NCBI GenBank assembly: GCA_030673825.1
Contig: JAUTCS010000004.1
Coordinates: forward strand, 1 to 51,592
Length of the DNA: 51,592 nt
Reading direction: 5' to 3'
Source of the DNA: Verrucomicrobiota bacterium JB024
GTDB taxonomy: Bacteria; Verrucomicrobiota; Verrucomicrobiia; Opitutales; Cerasicoccaceae
The notes below the pieces were generated by a model, which made no database searches, had not been told where the DNA came from, and saw only the letters and a list, made by a program, of their open reading frames with translations. This document shows positions 11,622 through 18,763 of this stretch, one piece after another (position 1 is the stretch's first letter; every line of letters starts with the position of its first letter). The translations under genes were made by a program, and so were the position numbers.

Positions 11622-11834
11622 CTCTCACAAAGGCACAAAGGGCACAAAGAGGGACGAACCGCGTTTTCCCTCGAAACGGAAAAATCCCTTTAACCACGGA
11701 TTTCACGGATAACTCGGATATTGTTTATTCATCTGTGCCATCCGTGAAATCCGTGGTTAAAAACATTGAATGAATTAACAGCGCACGATGATGGCTTCCC
11801 CTCCCACTTTGTGTCCTTTGTGCCTTTGTGAGAG
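11622..11834. repeat. Nested double inverted repeat between the two HtrA-like genes
   Basis: An outer pair of 28-base arms (11622-11649 and 11807-11834) matches with one mismatch and is built of the words CACAAAGG and CACAAAG. Inside lies a perfect pair of 22-base arms (11689-11710 and 11740-11761) containing CCACGGATTTCACGGAT. The two pairs are separated by unrelated spacers of 39 and 45 bases. The whole 213 bases could form one long interrupted hairpin. Both word families are, to my knowledge, common intergenic repeats in Verrucomicrobiota and Planctomycetota. There is no coding frame of note. Confidence 0.85.
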
Positions 11835-11880
11835 CTAAAAGATTGAACACGTGGCGGCGGGCGGTTTGACTGGCGGGCCT

Positions 11881-13290
11881 ATGTCCCAGACTCACCGCAA
11901 ATTCCTTCTCTGCCTGTTTTCCGCCCTGCTGATGCTGCCGATGGCCCGTGTGGCCGCGCAGGAGCCTTTGCCCGACGATTTCGAGGCGCTTTTCAACGCG
12001 CGCGCCAAGAGCGTGGTGGCGGTGGAGATGTTCGTGCAGAACGAGATCGACCGTGAGCCGGTCGGGGCGATTGGGGTGGTGTTTGACGGGGAGGGGCGAA
12101 TTATCCTGATGGACAGCGCCATCCCCTCGTGGCTGCCGCCGGAGCGTTTTAAGGACATCCGTGTGCGTCCGCTTGGGCAGGACGTGGAGGGCTTCAAGGG
12201 CCACTACCTCGGCCAGGACTACCTGACCGCTTTTCACTTTATCCAGCTCGACGAGGGGCAGGAAAACTTCACCCCCATCACCGAGTGGGGCAAGGCGGAC
12301 CTCAAGACCGGCCAGTTCCTGTGGGGGATCGGTGTGATGAGCAAGCCCTGGCACTTCATGCCGTACTTCCTGAGCAGCCGCCTCTCCGCCATCGAGCAGC
12401 TGCCCTGGGAGATCGGGTTCACCGTGCGGGCGGTGACCACGCCGGGATCGGCGGTGTTTGACGCGCAGGGGCGCTTCGCCGGGTGGGGCGGTCGCCCCAG
12501 CACGGAAGAAAAGCTCCTCATTCTCGATGCCACGCAGCAGCGCCCGGTGGGGATTCAGGACCTGCGCGAGACGAATGCCTTTCTCACCGTGGACCGGTTC
12601 TATGACTTTATCCAGCGCGTGCCCTCGCAGCCGGTGGGCGACCCGCGCCCGTGGCTCGGAGCGACCGGACTGCAGCCGCTCTCGCGCGAGGTGGCTCAGT
12701 TCCTCGGGCTGGAGGGGCAGGGCGCGGTGGTCGTGAGCGACATCATCGAGGACAGCCCCGCCGCCAAGGCCGGACTCCAGAGCAAGGACGTGATCGTCGC
12801 GCTCGACGGCGAGCCGCTGCCCAAGCTGCGCCCCGACGTGATCATTCCGCGCTATCTCGACACTCAACTGGCGACCCACCAGATCGGCGACAAGGTTACG
12901 CTGACCGTCATCCGCGGCGACGAGGAAAAGCAGGTGGAGGTCGAGCTCGGCGCGCAGCCCAAGGTGCTCAAGGAAGCCGAGCGCGAGTACTACCCGGAGC
13001 TGGGCCTGGGCATCCGTGAATTTCTGCTGATGGACGGCATCGCCCGGCGCGAACTGCGCGCGGACGTGGGCGGCGTGGTCGCGGACTTCATCAAGCCCAA
13101 CAGCAAGGCCAGCTCCGGCGGCGTGCAGATCGGTGACTGGATCAAGGAGATCGACAACACCGAGATCACCAGCTTCGCGCAGGCCCAGCAGGTTCTCTCC
13201 GCCATCGAAAGTGATAAGGACAGGAGCGAGGCGGTCTTTCTGGTCGAGCGTAACAACGAGACCAAGGTTCTGCGCATCAAACTGAAGTGA
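11881..13290 (+). CDS. HtrA-like PDZ protein, probable pseudoprotease
   Basis: A 469-residue exported protein, chosen from ATG 11881 (signal peptide MSQTHRKFLLCLFSALLMLP, then VAAQ) rather than the upstream GTG at 11851. The layout matches HtrA: a trypsin-like region (residues 30-250), then PDZ domains at about 255-350 ([33 protein letters not shown]) and 380-465. The catalytic positions are lost: the histidine motif TNAHVV is replaced by IILMDSAIP, and the GNSGG serine motif aligns with TTPGSAVFDAQGRFAGW, where the serine position is proline. It may therefore bind but not cut envelope proteins, or regulate the active HtrA encoded just upstream in the same direction. Confidence 0.82.
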   Translation: MSQTHRKFLLCLFSALLMLPMARVAAQEPLPDDFEALFNARAKSVVAVEMFVQNEIDREPVGAIGVVFDGEGRIILMDSAIPSWLPPERFKDIRVRPLGQDVEGFKGHYLGQDYLTAFHFIQLDEGQENFTPITEWGKADLKTGQFLWGIGVMSKPWHFMPYFLSSRLSAIEQLPWEIGFTVRAVTTPGSAVFDAQGRFAGWGGRPSTEEKLLILDATQQRPVGIQDLRETNAFLTVDRFYDFIQRVPSQPVGDPRPWLGATGLQPLSREVAQFLGLEGQGAVVVSDIIEDSPAAKAGLQSKDVIVALDGEPLPKLRPDVIIPRYLDTQLATHQIGDKVTLTVIRGDEEKQVEVELGAQPKVLKEAEREYYPELGLGIREFLLMDGIARRELRADVGGVVADFIKPNSKASSGGVQIGDWIKEIDNTEITSFAQAQQVLSAIESDKDRSEAVFLVERNNETKVLRIKLK

Positions 13291-13394
13291 GGGGAGTCAT
13301 TTGTTATTCGTCACTTGTCATTGGTCATTCGGGAAGAGTGAGTCGCGGGCGAGGGGCCTTTTATAACCGGTAACGGATTAACGGATAAAATTTT
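13291..13394. repeat. Intergenic word repeats upstream of ribE
   Basis: The 104-base gap contains tandem variants of the word GTCATTnGTCATTCG at 13297-13331 and a CGGTAACGGATTAACGGATAA phrase (13370-13389) just before ribE. Both look like low-complexity intergenic words, not operators. It is too short for, and lacks, the conserved boxes of an FMN riboswitch. Confidence 0.4.
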
Positions 13395-13988
13395 ATGTTT
13401 ACGGGAATCGTCGAAGAAACGGGGAAGGTCGTCTCCTTCACCGAGGAAAAAGAAGCCTGGCGGCTGATCATCCGCGCCAAGGAGGTGCTCAGCGACCTCA
13501 AGATCGGGGACAGCCTGGCCTGCAACGGCTGCTGCCTCACGGTCGTGGAGATCGCCGGGGACACGCTGCGCTTTGACCTGCTGGGCCAGACTGTGCGGCT
13601 GACTTCGTTCGCCGATCTCGGGCCGGGCTCCCTCATCAACCTCGAACGCAGCCTCGCCGCCGACGGGCGCCTGGGCGGGCACTTTGTGCAGGGCCACATC
13701 GACGAGACCGGGACGATTTCCATCATTGAAGAGCGCGGCAAGGACATCTACATCCGGGTAAAGATCCCGGCGGGCACCGGCAAGTACCTCGCCCCCAAGG
13801 GCAGTATTGCCATTGACGGCATCTCCCTGACCGTGGCCGAGCTGCACGAGGACGGCTTCGCGGTGTGGATCATTCCGCATACCCGTGAGGTGACCAATCT
13901 CCAGCAGAAAAAGGCCGGTGACCGCGTCAACCTCGAGTTCGACATGCTCGCCAAGTACCTGGAGCGGCTGCTGAACAAGGACGCCTAA
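13395..13988 (+). CDS. ribE: Riboflavin synthase, alpha chain
   Basis: A 197-residue enzyme that converts two molecules of 6,7-dimethyl-8-ribityllumazine to riboflavin plus a pyrimidinedione. The two lumazine-binding repeats are clear: repeat 1 begins MFTGIVEETGKVVSF and carries the CNGCCLTV segment; repeat 2 begins about residue 97 with GHFVQGHIDETGTI and has the parallel AIDGISLTV. Length is typical (200 or so). It stands alone, with other rib genes absent nearby apart from a RibD-type deaminase at 46854-47423 in a different context. Confidence 0.96.
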   Translation: MFTGIVEETGKVVSFTEEKEAWRLIIRAKEVLSDLKIGDSLACNGCCLTVVEIAGDTLRFDLLGQTVRLTSFADLGPGSLINLERSLAADGRLGGHFVQGHIDETGTISIIEERGKDIYIRVKIPAGTGKYLAPKGSIAIDGISLTVAELHEDGFAVWIIPHTREVTNLQQKKAGDRVNLEFDMLAKYLERLLNKDA

Positions 13989-14010
13989 GTCCAGAACAGA
14001 CTTTTATCTA

Positions 14011-14092
14011 AACCGCAAAGGACGCCAAGTGCGCGAAGGCTGGTTGGCTGTGGGGGCTCCACTGCTTTTTTCTTCGCGACCTTTGCGTTCTT
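14011..14092. repeat. Imperfect inverted repeat of CGCAAAG/CGCGAAG words
   Basis: Downstream of ribE, the words CGCAAAGG and CGCGAAGG at 14014-14038 are answered on the other strand by CTTCGCG and CCTTTGCG at 14073-14088. The spacer holds TGGTTGGCTGTGGGGG. The same words occur in tandem downstream of obgE (3526-3560). It may act as a terminator-like hairpin after ribE, or be a dispersed repeat. Confidence 0.5.
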
Positions 14093-14166
14093 TCTATGCC
14101 ATTCCTCCGAGATAGAGATTTAGCTTTTGAAAAACCGTCCGTTTGCGGTAAACCTTGACCCAACGT

Positions 14167-15210
14167 ATGCGCACCGAACTGCTGGCCGTCGTCGATGAAC
14201 TCAAGCGCCTCCGCGAGGAGGGCGTGGGGAGCGTCGCCGTCAGCCAGGAGGCGCTGGACGGCCTGCGCGCCGCCGTGGCCGCCCGCCAGGCCGAGACTGG
14301 ACCCGCTATTGAGGTGCCCGCCTCGGGCGGAATCTCGGAGGACGCGGCGCCTTCACCCGCGCCCGCCCGTGCGCCGCGCCGCGCCTATTCGGAGCCGTCC
14401 ACCGACTCGGGCGAACGCGCCACCGGGATCGTCCTGCCGGGCACGGAACCCGCCGCCCCCGCGAAAAAAGCCGCTCCGGCAGCTTCCCCGGCTTTCGGGC
14501 GCTCGTCGCAAGCCGCCGGGCCTTCGGCGCCGGGATTGCCGGACTTTGTGAAGCCCATTCCCGCGCCGACGCCGTTCACGCTGCCGGGCGGGGACAAGCA
14601 GAGCCGCTGGGATTGGCTCAAGGACAAGGTGATGAATGACCCGGTCTGCCGGGAACACGTCAAACCGGGTAAAAAGCTCGTGCTGGGCGTGGGTAGCCTG
14701 GATGCGGATATTTTCTTTTGCGGGGAGGCCCCAGGCGCGGACGAAGAGACCCAGGGCGAACCCTTTGTCGGAGCCGCTGGTCAGCTTTTGACCAAGATCA
14801 TCAGCGCGATGGGGCTCAAGCGTGAGCAGGTCTACATCGGCAACATCATGAACTGGCGGCCCGAGCATGATAAGCCCTTCGGTAACCGCAAGCCGGTCGA
14901 GGTCGAAATGGCCTACTGCCTGCCGCACCTCAAGGCCCAGATCGAGATCGTCCAGCCCAAGGTGATCGTGGCCCTCGGTTCCACCGCGGTGGACGGGCTC
15001 TTCGGCTACGGGCAGGGAGCGGGCATCCGGCGTAAGCGCGGCTCCTGGCGCGATTTTAACGGCATCCCGGCCATCATTACCTTCCACCCGTCATATCTGC
15101 TCCACCAGGGCTCGCCCCAGGTCAAACGCCAAGTCTGGGAGGACATGCTCGCCGTTATGGACAAGACCGGCATGCCCATCTCCGACAAGCAGCGGGGGTA
15201 TTTTCAATAA
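14167..15210 (+). CDS. Uracil-DNA glycosylase, family 4-like
   Basis: A 347-residue protein whose last 200 residues form a uracil-DNA glycosylase domain of the SPO1-polymerase-related family, which removes uracil from DNA. Motif A is GEAPGADEETQGEPFVGAAG (about residues 180-200), motif B is HPSYLL near residue 300, and VALGSTAVDGLFG lies between. In family 4 enzymes four cysteines bind a 4Fe-4S cluster; here only single cysteines remain in DPVCREH and AYCLPHL, not the usual CxxC, so the cluster may be absent or altered. The N-terminal 140 residues are a proline/alanine-rich, probably disordered extension after a short coiled-coil start. ATG 14167 is preferred to TTG 14155. Confidence 0.88.
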   Translation: MRTELLAVVDELKRLREEGVGSVAVSQEALDGLRAAVAARQAETGPAIEVPASGGISEDAAPSPAPARAPRRAYSEPSTDSGERATGIVLPGTEPAAPAKKAAPAASPAFGRSSQAAGPSAPGLPDFVKPIPAPTPFTLPGGDKQSRWDWLKDKVMNDPVCREHVKPGKKLVLGVGSLDADIFFCGEAPGADEETQGEPFVGAAGQLLTKIISAMGLKREQVYIGNIMNWRPEHDKPFGNRKPVEVEMAYCLPHLKAQIEIVQPKVIVALGSTAVDGLFGYGQGAGIRRKRGSWRDFNGIPAIITFHPSYLLHQGSPQVKRQVWEDMLAVMDKTGMPISDKQRGYFQ

Positions 15211-15303
15211 CCCGCCGTCAATGGTCGTCTGCCTGCCGGTCTCCGTACACTGCCTGTGTGGGCGTGCGTGGTTCGTGTGAGTCGGCGTCAACCGCCGTGG
15301 CCC

Positions 15304-15392
15304 ATGCCGCCGTCTTGGCGGCGGCATCAGTGATCCGTAGGATCACACAGGTCAAGGACCATGTCCTTGCACAGGTTAAGGGCTATGTCCTT
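15304..15392. repeat. Second cluster of palindromes with three-base loops, overlapping a stop codon
   Basis: Consecutive stems: ATGCCGCCG/CGGCGGCAT (15304-15327), GTGATCC/GGATCAC with loop GTA (15330-15346), CAAGGAC/GTCCTTG with loop CAT (15353-15369), and AAGGGC/GTCCTT with loop TAT and one G-U pair (15378-15392). The last two form a tandem repeat of about 24 bases separated by ACAGGT-type spacers. The last stem contains the stop codon of the minus-strand gene at 15383. Read on the minus strand, the repeats have a codon-like period (KDIALNLC, KDMVLDLC), but I find no gene there. Confidence 0.7.
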
Positions 15393-16117
15393 GGCAGGTA
15401 GTCGCGGATGTCGGGCAGGGCGAGTTCGAACTGGCCGGAGGGCAGGCGGGCCAGGTAGGGGTCGGCCTTGGAGGTCAGGTCGATGATCTCGTCGGGCAGG
15501 TTGTCCTCGTCCAGTTCGAGTTCGTCGATGGGGTCGAGTCCATCGAAGAGATGGCTGAGCCGGCGCGGTTCGGGATGCAGGATGCGGGGCGGGTTGGCCA
15601 CGCGGCCCTTTTTTACGAGCTCGAAGAGACTGGGGAAGTGCCGCTTGTGGTAGGACTGCTCGAACTCACGCAGCCACTTGTTTTCCACGTCTTCGCGGCG
15701 GTTGAGCAGCACCACGTCGCTGAAGTGGATGAGCGCGTCGTACCAGGGGGCGAGGGCGGCTGCTTTCTCGGCCAGCGCGCAGTCCACCACTGTGATCACA
15801 CGCAGCAGCTCCACGCCGTTGGCCTCGGTCCAGCGCTTGAAAAGCTCGATCTCGTCGCGAAAGTCAGCCGTCCCGTCCGTGAGGTAAAACACGGTCGCCC
15901 CGAAGTCAGGCGAGGGGGGCATGCCGGGCTCGTCGCGCTCGATCATCTCCAACTGTGGGCGGGCGGCGAGCTGCTCGTCAAAGGGCGAGTCGGGCTCGGT
16001 GGCCGCGAGGAGGATGTTGACGGGCTGGTCTTGCTCAAGGCCGCCGTCGATGAGGTCGAAAACGACTTCGCGCCGCCCGGCGCCGGGCGTGCCGAGGATG
16101 AGATAGGCTTCAGTCAT
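15383..16117 (-). CDS. G3E/CobW-like P-loop protein with degenerate Walker A
   Basis: A 244-residue protein that resembles COG0523/G3E GTPases in layout: a strand and P-loop-like LGTPGAGRREVVFDLI at residues 8-23, VITVVDCALAE near 130 and VVLLNRREDVENKW near 153, where G3E proteins have a VVDA segment and the NKxD base motif. The Walker lysine and the following serine/threonine are both arginine, the base motif is NRRE, and no CxCC metal site is present. It may therefore not bind GTP. The acidic region DPIDELELDEDNLPDEI lies near residues 196-212. I assign no function. The stop codon lies inside a palindromic repeat, so the last residues (PRT) may have been added by repeat insertion. Confidence 0.65.
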   Translation of the reverse strand: MTEAYLILGTPGAGRREVVFDLIDGGLEQDQPVNILLAATEPDSPFDEQLAARPQLEMIERDEPGMPPSPDFGATVFYLTDGTADFRDEIELFKRWTEANGVELLRVITVVDCALAEKAAALAPWYDALIHFSDVVLLNRREDVENKWLREFEQSYHKRHFPSLFELVKKGRVANPPRILHPEPRRLSHLFDGLDPIDELELDEDNLPDEIIDLTSKADPYLARLPSGQFELALPDIRDYLPRT

Positions 16118-16217
16118 GGCAGTGCTTTTATCGAAAAAGAATAAGCCGGGACGGGCGTGGCGTCAATGGTGTCCCGCGCAGATTCGGCCAGTGTGAGGGG
16201 GAGGGTGGCCTTAGCCC

Positions 16218-17339
16218 CTAACTGCGCGGAGCGGTGCCGAGGCGGGCCTGCTGGGCCATCCACTGGTCGGCCAGCACGAGCCAGGTCATGGCCTCGACGA
16301 TGGGGACCGCGCGGGGGACCACGCAGGGGTCGTGCCGCCCGCGTCCGATCAGCTCGGTCTCGGCGCCGGACTGGTCCACCGTGGCCTGGGGCTGGAGGAT
16401 GGTGGCGGTGGGCTTAAAGCCGACCCGGAAGTACAGCTCCTCGCCGTTGCTGATACCGCCCTGGACGCCGCCGGAGCGGTTCGTGCGGGTGCGTACCTGG
16501 CCCTCGCGGTTTTCAAAGAGGTCGTTGTGCTGGGAGCCGCTCATGAAGGTCCCGGCAAAGCCGCTGCCGATCTCGAAGGCCTTGGTCGCGGGCAGCGAGA
16601 GCATGGCCTTGGCCAGCTCGGCCTCCAGCCGGTCGAAGACCGGTTCGCCCAGGCCCACGGGCAGTCCGCGTACGCGGCAGACGATGACCCCGCCCACAGA
16701 GTCGCCCTCGGAGCGGGCGTCCTTGATGCAGGCGATCATTTGCGCGGCCAGGTCGGCGTCGGGGCAGCGCACGGCGGTCGCCTCGACCTGCTCCAAACTG
16801 GGGAAAGGAAAAAGCGGGGCTTCGCCGCTGCCGAAGTCTTCCAGCCCGAGCGTGTGGATACGCTCCACGTAGGCGCGCACTTCGATGCCTGCGCAGGCGC
16901 TCTGGAGCGCCTTCTGGGCGACGGCTCCGGCGGCGACGCGGCCGATGGTCTCGCGGGCCGAGGAGCGTCCGCCACCCTCGTGGTTACGGATGCCGTACTT
17001 GGTCTGGTAGGTGTAGTCGGCGTGCGAGGGGCGGAATTTTTCCTTCATCTCCGCGTAGGCCTCGGGGCGGTGGTCGGAGTTCGGGACCGTGATTGCGATG
17101 GGGGTGCCCAGGGTCAGCCCCTCGAAGACTCCCGAGACGATGGTCGCCGTGTCGGTCTCCTTGCGCGGGGTGGTGATGTCGCTCTGGCCCGGGCGGCGGC
17201 GGTCCAGCGCGGGCTGGATGTCGTCCTGCACGCTCAGGGGCAGATTGGGCGGGCAGCCGTCGATGACGACGCCGATGCCGCCCCCGTGGCTTTCGCCCCA
17301 GGTGCTGATACGGAAGAAGTTGCCGAAGCTGTTACCCAT
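16218..17339 (-). CDS. aroC: Chorismate synthase
   Basis: A 373-residue enzyme that makes chorismate from 5-enolpyruvylshikimate 3-phosphate with reduced FMN, the last step of the common aromatic pathway. The start at 17339 ([19 protein letters not shown]) is the canonical N-terminus; the longer frame adds four residues. The family signatures [33 protein letters not shown] and [16 protein letters not shown] are all present. No other aro genes lie nearby. Two small minus-strand genes end just upstream and might be read into it. Confidence 0.97.
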   Translation of the reverse strand: MGNSFGNFFRISTWGESHGGGIGVVIDGCPPNLPLSVQDDIQPALDRRRPGQSDITTPRKETDTATIVSGVFEGLTLGTPIAITVPNSDHRPEAYAEMKEKFRPSHADYTYQTKYGIRNHEGGGRSSARETIGRVAAGAVAQKALQSACAGIEVRAYVERIHTLGLEDFGSGEAPLFPFPSLEQVEATAVRCPDADLAAQMIACIKDARSEGDSVGGVIVCRVRGLPVGLGEPVFDRLEAELAKAMLSLPATKAFEIGSGFAGTFMSGSQHNDLFENREGQVRTRTNRSGGVQGGISNGEELYFRVGFKPTATILQPQATVDQSGAETELIGRGRHDPCVVPRAVPIVEAMTWLVLADQWMAQQARLGTAPRS

Positions 17340-17378
17340 GGCGCACAACAATGACGGGCCCCCCGCGCGGGTAAAAGT

Positions 17379-17720
17379 CTAAAATTGCCGGGCAATGAGC
17401 CTGCCCAGTTCGCCCTGGAGTTTTTCCAGCTCGGGACGGGAACGGTGCTTCAGCAGCCCGGCCACGCGCTGGAGAAAGTCCGACGGCTCGTAGTTGGCCG
17501 TCTCCAGCAGGAACAGCAGGAGCCCGTCTCGGTGGATCTGGTAGGTTTTGCGCCGGACCTGGGCGGAGCGGGCGTTGGAGGCGTGGCCGAGGATGCGCTG
17601 GTTGTCAAAGGCATCGCGCACGTACTGATCGGACTTGCCGATGATGGCGGCGACCTCCTTGGGGGAGAACCACTCCTGCCCCTGCGGCAGTAAAAAGGAG
17701 AAATGCTCGTTGGCTTTCAT
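17379..17720 (-). CDS. Small HTH-type DNA-binding protein
   Basis: A 113-residue protein. Residues 17-60 (WFSPKEVAAIIGKSDQYVRD, then AFDNQRILGH) look like an excisionase/MerR-type winged HTH that selects a DNA site, followed by YQIHRDGLLLFLLETANYEP and a helical, basic C-terminus. It follows a 78-residue gene on the same strand at a 29-base distance, and the pair diverges from an XRE regulator at 18170. I do not recognise the specific family. The arrangement suggests a small regulatory module, perhaps left by a mobile element. Confidence 0.65.
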   Translation of the reverse strand: MKANEHFSFLLPQGQEWFSPKEVAAIIGKSDQYVRDAFDNQRILGHASNARSAQVRRKTYQIHRDGLLLFLLETANYEPSDFLQRVAGLLKHRSRPELEKLQGELGRLIARQF

Positions 17721-17749
17721 GGCGGAAACGGATGGCGTGAGGTGACCGG

Positions 17750-17986
17750 TCAGCGCAGCTCGGCGGGCCGACGGGGAGTGGAGAAGCGCATGGCCAGCTT
17801 GATCGCCTGCGCGCGTTTTTCCACATCCCGGAGCGTCTGGGCCTGCTCGCGCAGCTGACCGGCGATAGTCTCGCTGGGCAGAAATTCAGCCAGGTCCTCG
17901 TACAGGGCGGCTCGGCTGGCCACGGGTTCGGTTTCGAGTTTACTCAGAATGTAGTCGACAAGACGGTTCGCGGCGGTGCGGTTCAT
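17750..17986 (-). CDS. Small hypothetical protein
   Basis: A 78-residue, mostly helical protein beginning MNRTAANRLVDYILSKLETE, with no signal peptide or membrane segment. The C-terminus is basic. It is the first gene of the minus-strand pair that diverges from the XRE regulator, with about 180 AT-rich bases between. I do not recognise it; size and position suggest an accessory protein of the neighbouring HTH proteins. Confidence 0.55.
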   Translation of the reverse strand: MNRTAANRLVDYILSKLETEPVASRAALYEDLAEFLPSETIAGQLREQAQTLRDVEKRAQAIKLAMRFSTPRRPAELR

Positions 17987-18129
17987 AGCGGACAGGTGTA
18001 TTCAGGCGCCGGGGACAGGAGACCGGGCGGAGGTTGATTATTTTAGTATAAACTAGTACAAGTGAGTTTTTTGTTGTCTTGTAATGATAGAAGAAGATAC
18101 TGGGTTCAGTTGTAATGTAAATGAAAAAA

Positions 18130-18144
18130 GTGGAAAAATTCTAC
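18130..18144. promoter_or_regulatory. Possible XRE operator upstream of the regulator
   Basis: GTGGAAAAATTCTAC, a palindrome with one mismatch, lies 25 bases before the ATG of the XRE gene in an AT-rich divergent region (17987-18169). A perfect version (GTGGAA-AAA-TTCCAC) occurs inside the gene at 18408-18422. The shared 15-base pattern suggests an autoregulatory site. Confidence 0.5.
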
Positions 18145-18169
18145 TTTGTGATAGAAAAAATCCATAGCC

Positions 18170-18694
18170 ATGTCACAGATACACTCCACGCTTCCAGTTG
18201 ATGCGCCGCAGTTTAGCCTGCGTTTTCGGCTCTTGATGAGCTACCATGACCTTACCTTACGGGATATCGCCCACCACACTGATAATGCTATATCAACTGT
18301 GGGAACCTGGAAAAACGGACGGGTTCCTGCTTCGTCCGATACCCATGAACGGCTGGCAGAGCTTTTCGGTGTCAGTGTGGAATTTCTCCTCTACGGGGTG
18401 GGGGAGAGTGGAAAAATTCCACGAAAGGGTGGCGCTGGTCATGTCTTCCGGGACATCGAGGCCCTGCTGGGCGAGATTGACGGGGATACCGATGCGCACG
18501 AGCCGCCCCAGAGCTTTCAGCAGCCGGTCCGACAGGGGGCCGAGGAGGAGGGCACGCCTTTCCGGCGCTCGCGGATCGAGGGCTACCTGCGGCAGTTTCT
18601 GGACCGGGCGGAGGCTCAGCCGGGCGGGCTGGCCCACACCTGGTACCACCTCAAGCGCGAATTCCCGCTCGATCTGTTCACCCGGCTGAGCTGA
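18170..18694 (+). CDS. XRE-family transcriptional regulator
   Basis: A 174-residue protein with an N-terminal lambda-repressor-like HTH at residues 15-70 (FRLLMSYHDLTLRDIAHHTD, AISTVGTWKNGRVPASSDTH, LAELFGVSVEFLLYGVGE). The C-terminal half is hydrophilic, with no recognisable effector domain, and ends in a helical segment. The upstream region is AT-rich compared with the flanks, and two copies of a GTGGAAAAATTCnAC palindrome, one in the promoter and one within the gene, may be its binding sites. It diverges from two small genes, one of which is also HTH-like. Confidence 0.85.
   Translation: MSQIHSTLPVDAPQFSLRFRLLMSYHDLTLRDIAHHTDNAISTVGTWKNGRVPASSDTHERLAELFGVSVEFLLYGVGESGKIPRKGGAGHVFRDIEALLGEIDGDTDAHEPPQSFQQPVRQGAEEEGTPFRRSRIEGYLRQFLDRAEAQPGGLAHTWYHLKREFPLDLFTRLS
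18408..18422. promoter_or_regulatory. Intragenic perfect palindrome matching the upstream operator candidate
   Basis: GTGGAA-AAA-TTCCAC lies within the XRE coding region, about 240 bases after its start. It matches the promoter copy at 18130-18144 at all but one position. Two sites 278 bases apart could allow looping repression. This is inferred from sequence similarity only. Confidence 0.4.
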
Positions 18695-18763
18695 GGAGGC
18701 CGACGGTGGGGCGTTGACTTCCCGCTTGTTTTTTCCAGAGTGGAATGCAATACGTTACCGTTT

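Noticed and set aside
13291-13394. FMN riboswitch before ribE
   Set aside because: The gap is only about 100 bases and none of the conserved FMN aptamer boxes is present; it holds repeat words instead.
15304-15392. Short peptide repeats (KDxxLxLC) as a small gene
   Set aside because: The period comes from the palindromic DNA units; no start codon or ribosome site supports translation.
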